DNA of 64,000 bases from Rhizobiaceae bacterium CPCC 101076 (GCA_003347645.1 QDFX01000008.1:119775-183774), one strand, 5' to 3'. Numbered from the stretch's first letter, positions 51,924-62,396 are shown. Notes: generated by a model from the letters alone, not told the origin. Program-made: numbers and translations.

Positions 51924-53077
51924 GCGGTCTCCGCATTGCGCTTCTCGCGCATTCCACCAATCCGCGCGGCGGTGTGGTGCATACGCTCGGCCTGGCCGAC
52001 GCGCTGGTCCGGCTGGGCAATCACGTGACGGTCCATGCACCCGATCAGGCGGGCAGGGGGTTCTTCCGCCCGACTCTCGCGGAGACGGTCAGCGTCCCGG
52101 CCTCGGCCGTCGACGCCCACGACACGGCGTCCATGGTCGAGACCCGTGTCGCCGACTATCTCCGCTATTTCGAGCATGCCGATAACCGTCGCTTCGACAT
52201 CTTTCATGCGCAGGACGGTATTTCGGGCAATGCTCTCGCCTCGCTGAAGGCGCGCGGGCTGATCCCGAACTTCGTTCGCACCGTCCACCACATCGATACC
52301 TTCGCCGACCCGCGCGTTACCGTCCTTCAGGCACGGGCGATCCGGGAGGCCGACCGGCATGTCGTGGTCAGCGAATTCTGGCGTGAGACATTGGCCTTCG
52401 ACTGGGGCCTCGACTCGACCGTGGTCGGCAACGGCGTCGATACGCTCCGCTACGTTCCGGATTACGACGGCCGCGAAGACGCGCTCAGGGCGAAGCTCGG
52501 CCTTCGCGGCGGGCCGGTGTTCCTGTCGATCGGCGGGGTCGAGGAGCGCAAGAATGCGCTCGGAATTCTGGAAGCATTCCGGCAAGTGCACAGCCTCTAT
52601 CCGGGCGCGCAGCTCGTCATTGCCGGCGGTGTCTCGCTGCTCGACCACGAGGCCTACAGGAAGGCCTTCGACACCGCGCTATCGGCATCCGGCCTGCCGC
52701 GGGATGCCGTGATCCTCGCCGGCAGGATCGCCGACGAGGACATGCCGGCGCTTTATCGCATTGCGACGACTCTTCTGTTCCCATCGCTCAAGGAAGGCTT
52801 CGGCCTCTGCGTGCTCGAGGCGATGGCCAGCGGCGTTCCGGTCGTCACGTCGAGCATCGCGCCCTTCACCGAATACCTCGGCCCGGACGACGTCGCCTGG
52901 TGCGATCCGGCCAGCCCTTCCTCGATCGCCGATGCCACCGCGCTCACGCTTTCCGTGCCGATGCGCGGGCGGCTGATCGCGAAGGGCCACGAGGTTGCCG
53001 CGCGGCACGACTGGAGCCGCACCGCTGAGAAGCATCTGGCCGTCTATGCCGGCCTTCTGGAGTTCGCCAATGCCTGA
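51920..53077 (+). CDS. MSMEG_0565 family glycosyltransferase (GT4)
   Basis: A 385-residue GT-B enzyme. The N-terminal domain begins LRIALLAHSTNPRGGVVHTLGLADAL. The nucleotide-sugar domain has LSIGGVEERKNALGILEAF and the GT4 motif FPSLKEGFGLCVLEAMASGVPVV with the expected Glu pair. The family occurs with the nitrilase cluster in many actinobacteria and proteobacteria, which suggests that a glycosylated small molecule is made or consumed. It is coupled to both neighbours by overlaps. Confidence 0.93.
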   Translation: MSGLRIALLAHSTNPRGGVVHTLGLADALVRLGNHVTVHAPDQAGRGFFRPTLAETVSVPASAVDAHDTASMVETRVADYLRYFEHADNRRFDIFHAQDGISGNALASLKARGLIPNFVRTVHHIDTFADPRVTVLQARAIREADRHVVVSEFWRETLAFDWGLDSTVVGNGVDTLRYVPDYDGREDALRAKLGLRGGPVFLSIGGVEERKNALGILEAFRQVHSLYPGAQLVIAGGVSLLDHEAYRKAFDTALSASGLPRDAVILAGRIADEDMPALYRIATTLLFPSLKEGFGLCVLEAMASGVPVVTSSIAPFTEYLGPDDVAWCDPASPSSIADATALTLSVPMRGRLIAKGHEVAARHDWSRTAEKHLAVYAGLLEFANA

Positions 53078-53357
53078 AATGCGCTTTCGCGTCCGCTGGC
53101 CGGACGCCAGCGAGGAGCTCTGCTATTCGCCCTCGCTCGTTATCAAGGACTATTTCGCCGAGGGGCAGACCGTGCCGCTCGGCGACTTCCTCGCCAAGTC
53201 GCGCGAGGCGCTGGAGATCGCGAGCGAGCGCGTCCGGGCGAAATACGGCTTCGCCTGCTCGGCGGCGATGGACCAACTTGCCCGCATCGAGACGACCGGC
53301 AAGGCCTTCGCGAACCAGCCGGACGCCCGGGTCACCATCTGCAATTTCGAAGAATGA
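53070..53357 (+). CDS. MSMEG_0570 family nitrogen starvation response protein
   Basis: A 95-residue protein: MPEMRFRVRWPDASEELCYSPSLVIKDYF at the start, then FLAKSREALEIASERVRAKYGFACSAAMDQLARIE. Two cysteines are conserved in the family. The function is unknown. The start lies eight bases inside the glycosyltransferase gene. A strong ribosome site for the next gene follows its stop. Confidence 0.9.
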   Translation: MPEMRFRVRWPDASEELCYSPSLVIKDYFAEGQTVPLGDFLAKSREALEIASERVRAKYGFACSAAMDQLARIETTGKAFANQPDARVTICNFEE

Positions 53358-53367
53358 GGAGGACGCT

Positions 53368-54684
53368 ATGAGAGCGACCGAACATTGGCCCGTCGTCGTG
53401 ATCGGCGGCGGTCAGGCCGGGCTTGCGATGAGCCACGAACTGAAGGAGCGCGCCGTCAGTCATGTGATCTTCGAGAAGAACCGCATCGCCCATTCATGGC
53501 GCACCCAGCGCTGGGACGCGTTCTGCCTCGTCACGCCGAACTGGCAATGCCGGCTGCCCGGCCACCATTATCCCGGCAAGGAGCCGCACGGCTTCATGCC
53601 GAAGGACGAGATCGTCTCCTACATCGAGGACTATGCGAAAAAGATCGATGCGCCGGTCCGCGAGGGCGTCGCCGTCAAAAAGCTATCGAGGAACGGTTCC
53701 GGCTACCGCGTCGAGACGCAGGAGGGCACCGTCACCGCAGATCAGGTTGTGCTCGCCGTCAGCGCCTATCACAAGCCGAAGATTCCAGCGCTCGCTAACG
53801 ATCTGTCTGCCTCGATCAAACAGATCCATTCATCCGAATACCGCAATCCCGGCCAGTTGCCTGAGGGCGCGGTCATGGTCGTCGGGTCCGGCCAGTCGGG
53901 CTGCCAGATCGCCGAGGACCTGCATCTCGCCGGCCGCAAGGTTCATCTCGTCGTCGGCAGCGCACCTCGCTGCCCCCGCGTCTATCGCGGCCGCGATGCG
54001 GTCGACTGGCTCGACGATCTCGGCCAATACGATCTGCCGGTCGACAAGCACCCGCTGAAGGATGGCGTGCGAGGCAAGGCCAATCATTATCTCACCGGCC
54101 GCGACGGCGGGCGCGACATCGATCTGCGCAGGTTCGCGCTGGAGGGCATGATTCTGCACGGCCGACTGCTGGGTCTGGAAGACGGCCGCCTAGTTTTCGG
54201 CGACGACCTCACGAAGAATCTCGACGCCGCCGACGCCGTCTACAACGGCATCTGCACGATGATCGACAAGCACATCGAAAGTCAGGGCATCGAGGCGCCC
54301 GGGCAGGCGCACTACAGGCCGGTCTGGCAGCCGGAGATCGGAGCCGAGAGCTTCGATTCGGTTCAGGCCGGCATCACCTCGATCGTCTGGGCGACCGGCT
54401 TCACCTCCGATTGGTCGTGGGTCGATCTGCCGGTGTTCGAGAACAATTACCCGAAGCACGAGCGCGGCATCACGCCGGAGCCGGGCCTGTACGTCGTGGG
54501 CCTGCCGTGGCTCTACACATGGGGTTCTGGCCGCTTCGTCGGCGTCGGGCGCGATGCAGCCTATATCGCCGATCATGTCGCGGACGTGAGCCGCGAGAAG
54601 ACGGCGGTTCCGGTTGCGAGCCGCAAGGAAACTCGCCCATGGCACGGCCTCGACGGCTACAATCTCGCCTCCGCCGTCGCCTAG
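53368..54684 (+). CDS. nitH: MSMEG_0569 family flavin-dependent oxidoreductase
   Basis: A 438-residue FAD/NAD(P)H flavoprotein related to flavin-containing monooxygenases. The FAD motif is [17 protein letters not shown] and the NAD(P)H motif [17 protein letters not shown]. An FMO-type ATG-like segment ([12 protein letters not shown]) precedes the C-terminus. It is the last gene of the cluster, after AGGAGG at 53357-53362. Together with the nitrilase it may handle cyanogenic or N-hydroxylated compounds; this is inference. Confidence 0.94.
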   Translation: MRATEHWPVVVIGGGQAGLAMSHELKERAVSHVIFEKNRIAHSWRTQRWDAFCLVTPNWQCRLPGHHYPGKEPHGFMPKDEIVSYIEDYAKKIDAPVREGVAVKKLSRNGSGYRVETQEGTVTADQVVLAVSAYHKPKIPALANDLSASIKQIHSSEYRNPGQLPEGAVMVVGSGQSGCQIAEDLHLAGRKVHLVVGSAPRCPRVYRGRDAVDWLDDLGQYDLPVDKHPLKDGVRGKANHYLTGRDGGRDIDLRRFALEGMILHGRLLGLEDGRLVFGDDLTKNLDAADAVYNGICTMIDKHIESQGIEAPGQAHYRPVWQPEIGAESFDSVQAGITSIVWATGFTSDWSWVDLPVFENNYPKHERGITPEPGLYVVGLPWLYTWGSGRFVGVGRDAAYIADHVADVSREKTAVPVASRKETRPWHGLDGYNLASAVA

Positions 54685-54776
54685 CGCTGCGTATCGCCGA
54701 GGCCACGACGGCGGCTATCGTTGCTGATTCTGGAGAGAGGTAGGTGGGGGACTCGGGCATCCCCCTCTAGACCAGC

Positions 54777-54853
54777 TGGTCGGAGTGGCAGGATTTGAAC
54801 CTGCGACCCCCACGTCCCGAACGTGGTGCGCTACCAGGCTGCGCTACACTCCG
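54777..54853 (-). tRNA. tRNA-Pro (anticodon CGG)
   Basis: A 77-base tRNA gene on the minus strand with encoded CCA. The acceptor arms CGGAGTG / CACTCCG pair fully. The D arm carries GCCTGGTAGCGC, the anticodon stem CCACG / CGTGG encloses TTCGGGA (anticodon CGG), and the T arm is GCAGG-TTCAAAT-CCTGC. The last four bases (ACCA) occupy 54777-54780. It lies between the nitrilase cluster and the macroglobulin gene. Confidence 0.96.
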
Positions 54854-55054
54854 TCGCCAGTGGATGGCTCATATAGAGGGGTGCGCGGACAGCCGCAACC
54901 GAAACCTTTCGCCATTCTCGCGACATGATCGCCGCACGCAATGTTGGCGAAACACGGGTGAAATCAAGCTCGTCTAAGGCTCCCGCCCAACAAGGCGACC
55001 CCTGCCGAAAGAGCGGGCGGCGCCGGACCGAGCAACACCCCCTAGGGAGCAGTC

Positions 55055-58000
55055 ATGACGTTTCTGCGCCGCATCCTCTTCGCCGCCTCCGCACTCGCCC
55101 TTATCGGCTTGGCCTCGGTCGCGAATGCCAAACCCTTCGAGTTCCTGAGCATGTCGCAGGAGGCGGCCAGGCTGGAGCGACAGATCACCGGCAACGTCTC
55201 GACCGCCAACCGGCCTGCCGCCGACTGGATCAAGGACGGCATCGCCGCAGTGAAGAAGGAAGACTGGCGTGCCGCGGCCGCCGCTTTCGGCGCCGCCATC
55301 GCCGCCGATCCGTCGAGCGAGCAGGCCTGGCGCAACTATGCGGTCTCGCTGCTCAAGATCGATCCGCGCGACGACGAGAAATACGAGTTCCCGCGCCGCG
55401 CCAAGTCGGCCGCCTATCAGGCATACATGCTGTCGAAGGACGCGAAGTCTGAGGCCCGAGCGCTCGCCGTCCTCGCCGACGCCTATGGCCGCCGCTCCGA
55501 ATGGCGTCCGGGCCTCAACGCCTATGCCGAGAGCTTGCGTCTCGATGACCGCCAGGACGTGCGCGACGCCTATACCGAGATGCGCCGCGAGCACGGCTTC
55601 CGCGTCACCGACTACAACGTCGAATCGGACGCGACCTCGCCGCGCGCCTGCATCGAATTCTCCGAATATCTGCCGCGCGGCCGCATCGACTACGCGCCCT
55701 TCGTCTCCGTCTCGGGCATCGAGAAGCCGGCCGTCACGGGGTCCGGCGACCAGATCTGCATCGACGGCCTGAAGCACGGCGAGACCTATAACGTCACCGT
55801 GCGCGCCGGCGTGCCGTCCTCTGTCGGCGAGGACACGATGGAGCCCCACGAGATCTCGGTCTATGTCCGCGACCGCGACCCGATGGTCCGCTTCACCGGC
55901 CGCAATTACGTTCTGCCGCGCACCGGCCAGCAGGGCATCCCGTTCGTCTCGGTCAATCTCGATCGCGTCGGTGTCGAGATCTATCGCGTCGGCGATCGCG
56001 GCCTTGGCCCGCAGATCACCGACGGCGATTTCCAGCAGCAGCTCGATGGCGATCAGATCGCCAAGCTCAAGCAGGATGCCGGCGCTGAGATATTCGCCGG
56101 TCAGATCGACGTCTCGCGCAAGCTCAACGAGGAAGTTACGACCGCTTTCCCGATCGACGAGACCGTCAAGACGCTTGAACCGGGCGTCTACGTTATGGTC
56201 GCCAGGAACCCGGACAAGCCGGACGAGGATTACGAGAACCGGGCGACGCAATGGTTCGTCGTTTCCGATATCGGGCTTTCGGAACTGTCGGCCGGCGACG
56301 GCATCCACGCCTTCGTCCGTTCGCTCGCCTCGGCCGATCCGATCGCCGATGCGGAGGTTAAGCTCGTCGCCCGCAACAATGAGGTGCTGGCCACCGCGAA
56401 GTCCGACAGAGCGGGCTATGTCCGCTTCGATGCAGGTCTAGCGAAGGGCGAGGGCGGTCTCGCACCTGCCTTCATCACTGCCTCGTCCAAGGGCGATTAC
56501 GGCTTCCTGCTGGTCAACCAGCCCGGCTATGACCTGTCGGATCGCGGCGTCGACGGCCGCCAGCCTCCGGGCCCGCTCGATGCGCTGGTCTATACCGAGC
56601 GCGGCGTCTACCGCCCCGGCGAAACCGTCCATTTGACCACTTTGCTGCGCGACCAGGACGGAATGGGCATCGCGTCCATGCCGCTGACCTTCATCCTCAA
56701 GCGCCCCGACGGCGCCGAGGACCGCCGTATCGTTGTCGCCGATCAGGGCGCGGGCGGCCGCACGCTCGACCTGCCGATCCTCGACACCGCGACCACCGGC
56801 ACCTGGCGCGTCGAAGCCTATGCAGACCCGAAGGGCTCGCCTGTCGGTGAGGCGGTCTTCCTCGTCGAAGACTACATGCCGCAGAAGCTCGAAATGACGG
56901 TCGCGACCGAAGCCAAGACCTTCACCGAAGCTGGCCTTCCGCTCGCCGTCGACGGACGCTGGCTCTATGGCGCTCCGGCGGCCGATCTCGCGCTCGAAGG
57001 CGAAGTCACGATCCAGACCACGAGCTCCGATCTGCCCGGCTTCCCCGGCTACAAGTTCGGCCTCGCCGACGAGGAAATCTCGCCGGTCCGCGTTCCGGTC
57101 GATGGCCTGACCCGCACCGACGAACAGGGTAAGGCGACGGTCGACATTCCGCGCCCGACGCTTCCCGACACCGAGCGGCCGCTCCAGGCCCGCATCTCGG
57201 TCAGCCTGCGCGAGCCCGGCGGCCGCACGCTTGAGCGTAGCCTCAAGCTCCCGGTCGACTCCGCGCGTCCGCGCATCGGCGTGAAGCCGCTGTTCGACAC
57301 GCTCGGCGAAGGCGAGACCGCGAATTTCGAGGTCATCCTTCTCGGAGCAGACGGCAAGCCGGTCGACGGCAAGGGCCTGAAATGGGAGCTGTCGCGCTTG
57401 CGTACCGACTATCAATGGTATTCGGAAGGTTCGGGCTGGCAGCACGAGGCGGTCACCACCGCGAGCCGGATCGGCGACGGCACGATCGACGTTGCCGCCG
57501 CCCAGCCGGCGAAGATCGCCCACAAGCTGGATTACGGCCGCTATCGCCTCGACGTGACGAGCGCTGATGCCACCGGCCCAGCCACCAGCGTCGTCTTCGA
57601 TTCAGGCTGGTATTCGGATGAGGACGCCGATACCCCGGACACGCTCGACATCGCGCTCGACAAGCCGATGTATCAGCCCGGCGAGAAGGCCAAGCTCCGC
57701 ATCGACGCACGCTTTGCCGGCAAGGCAACCGTCGCGGTCGTCGCCAACAATGTGCTGCAGACCCGCGCGCTGGACGTTGTCCAGGGCGAGAACAATGTCG
57801 AGCTCGACATCACCGAGGACTGGCGTCCGGGTGCCTATGTGCTCGGCTTCGTCTACCGTCCGCTCGACGCCCAGGCGAGCCGCATGCCCGGCCGCGCCAT
57901 CGGCGTCGCGCATGCAACCATCGACCCGGCGCCGCACGTCCTGCCGGTCGCTCTCCAGACTCCCGCGAAGGCCGCGCCGCGCGGCACGCTCCGCGTCCCG

Positions 58001-60238
58001 GTGAAGGTCGCCAATATCGCGGCTGGCGAAGAGGCCAACCTCATCGTCGCGGCGGTCGATGTCGGCATCCTCAACCTGACCAATTTCAAGACTCCGGCCC
58101 CGGATGAGGATGCCTTCGCCCAGCGCAAGCTGAGCGCGGAGGTCCGCGATCTCTATAGCCAGCTCATCGACGGCATGCGCGCGACGCGCGGCAAGATTCG
58201 CACCGGCGGCGACGGTTCGGGCCTCGGCATGGGTGAACCGCCGACCCAGCCTCCGCTCGCTCTGTTCTCAGGCATCGTGAAGGTCGGCGCCGACGGCAAT
58301 GCCGAGATTCCGCTCGATCTCCCTGCCTTCAACGGCAAGATCCGCGTGATGGCGATGGCCTGGTCGAAGGGCAAGCTCGGCCATGCCGAGAAGGACGTCA
58401 TCGTCGCCGATCCGGTGGTGGTGATGGGCTCGCTGCCGCGCTTCCTGTCATTCGGCGACGCCTCGCGCCTGCGCCTCGACGTCAACAATGTCGAGGGTGT
58501 CGCCGGCGATTACGAACTGACGGTCGCGACCTCCGACAGGGCAGTGAAGCTCGGAACCGCTGGCCAGAAGCTAGCACTGACCAAGGGACAACGCTTGGCG
58601 GTCGACGTTCCGCTGACGGCATCGGCCGTCGGCCATTCCTCGATCGACGTCTCGCTGAAGACGCCGGACGGGCAGACGCTCAGTCAGAGCTTCGACATCA
58701 ATGTCAGCCCGGCGTATCCGGAGGTGGCGAGCCGCACGGTGGTGAAGCTCGCGCCGAAGAGCGGCAGCGTGACAGTCTCGGCCGACATGCTGAAGAACTT
58801 CGTTCCCGGCACCGGCTCGATCTCGCTGGCCGTCGGTCCGAACGCGACCTTCGATCCGGCCTCCATCATCGGCGCGCTCGAAACCTATCCCTACGGGTGC
58901 TCCGAGCAGCTTTCGAGCCGCCTCGTCGCGATCCTCCTCGCCGATGATTTTGGTGTGAAGCTCGCCGACGACGCTCGTGGCCGTGCCCAGCAGATGATCG
59001 CGCGCATCCTGTCGCGCCAGACTTCGGCCGGCGGCTTCGGCCTCTGGTCGCCGTCCGACGACGACCTATGGCTCGACGCCTACGTCTCCGACGTCCTGAC
59101 CCGCGCCCGCGAGAAGGGTTATCAGGTGCCGGAGCTTGCCGTGTCGCAGGCGCTGACCCGCATCCGCAACACTCTGGCGATCCGGGGCGAACCGGACGAC
59201 GATCAGGAAATGAACGAGGCGGCCTACGCCCATTACGTTCTGGCCCGCAACGGCCGTCCGATGATCGGCGACCTGCGCTATCTCGGCGAATCCAAGATCC
59301 AGGAGATCAATTCGCCGCTTGCCCGCGCCCAGATCGCGGCGGCGCTCGCCTTCGCCGGCGACCAGGCCCGCGCGACCAAGGTCTTCGCCGCCGCCGACGA
59401 GGCGCTGAAGGAGCCGCAGATCGACGAACTGACCCGCGTCGACTACGGCACCCGTCTCCGTGACTCCGCCGGCGTGCTCGCGCTCGCCGCCGAGAGCTCC
59501 GTCGCGTCGGTCATCCCGGCGGTGGCGCGAAAGGTCGAGACCGCGCGCGGCGACAAGAGCCATCTGTCGACGCAGGAGAATGCCTGGCTGCTCCGTGCCA
59601 GCCAGGCGCTGAAGGTCGAGGCCTCCAAGCTCTCGCTCGTCGTCAACGGCCAGCCGAACAAGGGCGCCTATAACCGGACGCTCCGCGCCGACGAACTGAA
59701 GCAGCCGGTCACCGTCTCGAACGGTTCCGACGGCCAGATCTCGGCATCGATCACCGTCCGCGGCTCGCCGGTCGAGGCTCCCGCCGAGGAAGCTCACGGC
59801 CTGACCATCGAGCGCCACTACTTCAAGCTCGACGGCACCGAGGTCGATCCCGCCCAGATCGCCCAGAACACCCGTCTGGTCGTCACCCTCAAAGTCACCG
59901 AGAAGGAAGCCCAGTCGGGCCGCATCCTGATCGTCGACCACCTGCCGGCCGGCTTCGAGATCGACAATCCGCGTCTCGTCTCCTCCGCGGAACTCACGAC
60001 CTTCTCCTGGCTGAACCAGGAAGAGGTGCCGACCCACACTGAGTTCCGCGACGACAAGTTCGTGGCCTCGTTCGAGCGCGGCGAGCAGGCCGACGACCCG
60101 ATGGTCACCGCCTATATGGTCCGCGCCGTCTCGCCCGGGCATTATGTCCAAGGTCCGGCGACCGCCGAGGACATGTACCGTCCGGATCGTTATGGCCGGA
60201 CGGCCAGCGGCAAGATCGAGGTGGGTGCGCCGAAGTGA
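55055..60238 (+). CDS. Alpha-2-macroglobulin family protein
   Basis: A large (1727 residues) periplasmic protease-trapping protein. The signal peptide (1-25, ending SVANAKP) has no lipobox cysteine, so the protein is probably soluble in the periplasm. Residues 60-150 look like a TPR-like helical region (WRAAAAAFGAAIAADPSSEQAW). Macroglobulin domains follow (PLDALVYTERGVYRPGETVHLTTLLRD is the usual MG2 entry). The thioester motif YPYGCSEQLSSR is intact, Cys about residue 1282. The gene is coupled by overlap to pbpC, the classical bacterial arrangement thought to defend and repair a breached cell wall. Confidence 0.93.
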   Translation: MTFLRRILFAASALALIGLASVANAKPFEFLSMSQEAARLERQITGNVSTANRPAADWIKDGIAAVKKEDWRAAAAAFGAAIAADPSSEQAWRNYAVSLLKIDPRDDEKYEFPRRAKSAAYQAYMLSKDAKSEARALAVLADAYGRRSEWRPGLNAYAESLRLDDRQDVRDAYTEMRREHGFRVTDYNVESDATSPRACIEFSEYLPRGRIDYAPFVSVSGIEKPAVTGSGDQICIDGLKHGETYNVTVRAGVPSSVGEDTMEPHEISVYVRDRDPMVRFTGRNYVLPRTGQQGIPFVSVNLDRVGVEIYRVGDRGLGPQITDGDFQQQLDGDQIAKLKQDAGAEIFAGQIDVSRKLNEEVTTAFPIDETVKTLEPGVYVMVARNPDKPDEDYENRATQWFVVSDIGLSELSAGDGIHAFVRSLASADPIADAEVKLVARNNEVLATAKSDRAGYVRFDAGLAKGEGGLAPAFITASSKGDYGFLLVNQPGYDLSDRGVDGRQPPGPLDALVYTERGVYRPGETVHLTTLLRDQDGMGIASMPLTFILKRPDGAEDRRIVVADQGAGGRTLDLPILDTATTGTWRVEAYADPKGSPVGEAVFLVEDYMPQKLEMTVATEAKTFTEAGLPLAVDGRWLYGAPAADLALEGEVTIQTTSSDLPGFPGYKFGLADEEISPVRVPVDGLTRTDEQGKATVDIPRPTLPDTERPLQARISVSLREPGGRTLERSLKLPVDSARPRIGVKPLFDTLGEGETANFEVILLGADGKPVDGKGLKWELSRLRTDYQWYSEGSGWQHEAVTTASRIGDGTIDVAAAQPAKIAHKLDYGRYRLDVTSADATGPATSVVFDSGWYSDEDADTPDTLDIALDKPMYQPGEKAKLRIDARFAGKATVAVVANNVLQTRALDVVQGENNVELDITEDWRPGAYVLGFVYRPLDAQASRMPGRAIGVAHATIDPAPHVLPVALQTPAKAAPRGTLRVPVKVANIAAGEEANLIVAAVDVGILNLTNFKTPAPDEDAFAQRKLSAEVRDLYSQLIDGMRATRGKIRTGGDGSGLGMGEPPTQPPLALFSGIVKVGADGNAEIPLDLPAFNGKIRVMAMAWSKGKLGHAEKDVIVADPVVVMGSLPRFLSFGDASRLRLDVNNVEGVAGDYELTVATSDRAVKLGTAGQKLALTKGQRLAVDVPLTASAVGHSSIDVSLKTPDGQTLSQSFDINVSPAYPEVASRTVVKLAPKSGSVTVSADMLKNFVPGTGSISLAVGPNATFDPASIIGALETYPYGCSEQLSSRLVAILLADDFGVKLADDARGRAQQMIARILSRQTSAGGFGLWSPSDDDLWLDAYVSDVLTRAREKGYQVPELAVSQALTRIRNTLAIRGEPDDDQEMNEAAYAHYVLARNGRPMIGDLRYLGESKIQEINSPLARAQIAAALAFAGDQARATKVFAAADEALKEPQIDELTRVDYGTRLRDSAGVLALAAESSVASVIPAVARKVETARGDKSHLSTQENAWLLRASQALKVEASKLSLVVNGQPNKGAYNRTLRADELKQPVTVSNGSDGQISASITVRGSPVEAPAEEAHGLTIERHYFKLDGTEVDPAQIAQNTRLVVTLKVTEKEAQSGRILIVDHLPAGFEIDNPRLVSSAELTTFSWLNQEEVPTHTEFRDDKFVASFERGEQADDPMVTAYMVRAVSPGHYVQGPATAEDMYRPDRYGRTASGKIEVGAPK

Positions 60239-62364
60239 GCGACCAAAACCGCGAACCCGAAGAAAAAACCGTCGCGGCCGAACCGCCGCGACGGCGCCTT
60301 GGGCACAAAGTGCGCCGAAGTGCACTTGCGTTCATGTCGCTGTTCACATTGGCGTTCGCATCAGGAACGGTCTGGCTGGCCTCCTTCGACCCGCCGTCGC
60401 TCGCCCGTGCCGAAAGCCATTCGACCCTCGTCGTCGACCGCAACGGCAAGCTGCTCCGCCCCTTCACAACCCCGGACGGCCTATGGCGGCTGCCGGTGAA
60501 AGCGACCGAAGTCGATCCGAAATATCTCGAATTCCTAAGAGCTTACGAGGATCGCCGGTTCGGCGGCCATCGGGGCGTCGATCCCATGGCCCTCGTCCGC
60601 GCCGCCTGGCAGGCGCTGGAGAGCGGCCGCATCGTCTCCGGCGGCTCGACGCTGACGATGCAGACCGCGCGCCTGCTGGAACCCGACCGCTCGCGAACCC
60701 TGACCAGAAAGATCAAGGAGATAGGCTCCGCCGTCGCGCTGGAACGCGCGGTCGGCAAGGACCGCGTCCTCGACCTCTACCTCACCCTTGCGCCCTATGG
60801 CGGCAATCTCGAAGGGGTGAGGGCGGCCTCGCTCGCCTATTTCGGCAAGGAGCCGCAGCGCCTCTCGAACGGCGAGGCGGCGCTCCTCGTCGCGCTGCCG
60901 CAATCCCCGGAAGCCCGCCGCCCGGACCGCGATCCGAAATCCGCCCGCGCCGCGCGTGATCGCGTCCTAGACAGGCTCGGGTCGCAGGGCGTGCTGACTG
61001 GCGAGGAGATCGCGCACGCAAAGGACGAGGACGTTCCGCAAGGCCGCATCGCCTTCCCGGCTTTTGCCGCCCACGCCTCCGAGGACGCCGCCAAGGCCGC
61101 TACGCCTCAGAACAACGTCGTCGGCCTGACCATCGACCGGGACGCCCAGGCGGCGCTTGAGCTTCTCGCCAAGGAACGCTCGCGCAATCTCGGCCCCGCC
61201 CATTCGATGGCGATCCTCGTCGTCGAGCACGCTACCGGCGCCGTCCGCGCCCATGTCGGCTCGGCCGATTATTTCGACGGCACCCGCGCCGGCCATGTCG
61301 ATCAGGCCCGCGCCGTCCGCTCGCCCGGATCGACCTTGAAGCCCTTCATCTACGGCATGGCGTTCGAAGACGGCATCGCCCATCCGAAGACGGTCATCGA
61401 GGACCGTCCGACCCGCTTCGGCCGCTATGCGCCGAAGAATTTCGGCGAGGATTACAAGGGCACGGTCAATGTCGAGCAGGCGCTGCAGATGTCGCTCAAT
61501 GTGCCCGCCGTCGCGGTGCTGGAAGCGGTCGGCCCGGCCCGTCTTGCCGCTCGGATCCATGCCGTCGGGGCCAATCTCAAACTTCCCCTGAACGAAGCTC
61601 CCGGTCTCGCGATCGGCCTCGGCGGCGTCGGCACGACCCTGTTCGATCTCGCGACGCTCTATACCGGTCTGGCGCGTGGCGGCGAGGTCGTCCCGCTTTA
61701 CGAACGCGAGCCTCAAGCCGGGGAGGGACATCGCCTCCTCGATCCCGTCGCGGCCTGGCAGATCGCACAGATCCTGCTTGGAACGCCGGCTCCGGTCGGC
61801 GCCGAACCCGGCCGCATCGCCTACAAGACCGGCACCTCCTACGGCTTCCGCGATGCCTGGGCCGTCGGCTTCGACGGCCGCTATGTCGTCGCGGTCTGGA
61901 CCGGCCGTCCCGACGGAACGCCGAGCCCCGGCCTTGTTGGTCGGAATTCCGCCGCGCCGATCCTGTTCGATGCCTTCGGCCGGATCGAGCAGCGCCCGCA
62001 GCCGCTTCCGCCCGCGCCCTATGAGGCGACCCTCATTCCGAAAGAGCTTCCGCCCGCGCTTGCCCGTTTCCAGCCGCACGGCGAGATCCTGCCCCAACTC
62101 GTGGCGGGAGATATCCCGCTCTCGATCGCCTATCCGGCGGACGGTGTGAAGGTCGATCTCGGCGGCGGCTCCGGCATCTCTCCGCTTGCACTGAAGGCCG
62201 CCGGAGGCACGCCGCCTTTCACCTGGATGGTGGACGGTCGCCCGATCGTACAGGGCCAGCGCCGCCGCGAGTCGTCGTGGATGCCGCCCGGCCGTGGCTT
62301 CACCCGGCTGACGGTGCTCGACGGGCAGGGGCGCAGCGCAACGGCGATGGTCAGGATCGATTGA
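60235..62364 (+). CDS. pbpC: Penicillin-binding protein 1C
   Basis: A bifunctional peptidoglycan synthase, 709 residues. A single N-terminal membrane helix (about 30-50) is followed by the GT51 transglycosylase with FLRAYEDRRFGGHRGVDPMAL and GGSTLTMQTARLL. The transpeptidase part has SPGSTLKPFIYG (S-x2-K), MSLNVPAV (SxN) and YKTGTSYGF (KTG). The C-terminal 90 residues form the BiPBP_C domain (ISIAYPADGVKVDLGG). The GTG start overlaps the macroglobulin stop. Confidence 0.95.
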   Translation: MSDQNREPEEKTVAAEPPRRRLGHKVRRSALAFMSLFTLAFASGTVWLASFDPPSLARAESHSTLVVDRNGKLLRPFTTPDGLWRLPVKATEVDPKYLEFLRAYEDRRFGGHRGVDPMALVRAAWQALESGRIVSGGSTLTMQTARLLEPDRSRTLTRKIKEIGSAVALERAVGKDRVLDLYLTLAPYGGNLEGVRAASLAYFGKEPQRLSNGEAALLVALPQSPEARRPDRDPKSARAARDRVLDRLGSQGVLTGEEIAHAKDEDVPQGRIAFPAFAAHASEDAAKAATPQNNVVGLTIDRDAQAALELLAKERSRNLGPAHSMAILVVEHATGAVRAHVGSADYFDGTRAGHVDQARAVRSPGSTLKPFIYGMAFEDGIAHPKTVIEDRPTRFGRYAPKNFGEDYKGTVNVEQALQMSLNVPAVAVLEAVGPARLAARIHAVGANLKLPLNEAPGLAIGLGGVGTTLFDLATLYTGLARGGEVVPLYEREPQAGEGHRLLDPVAAWQIAQILLGTPAPVGAEPGRIAYKTGTSYGFRDAWAVGFDGRYVVAVWTGRPDGTPSPGLVGRNSAAPILFDAFGRIEQRPQPLPPAPYEATLIPKELPPALARFQPHGEILPQLVAGDIPLSIAYPADGVKVDLGGGSGISPLALKAAGGTPPFTWMVDGRPIVQGQRRRESSWMPPGRGFTRLTVLDGQGRSATAMVRID

Positions 62365-62396
62365 ATTCTCCTGCTACCAACCTGTCCTTCTCTCAG

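Noticed and set aside
54746..54765. GGGGGA / TCCCCC hairpin after the nitrilase cluster as a terminator
   Set aside because: It has a 6-bp stem but no T run on either strand, so I cannot call it a rho-independent terminator.
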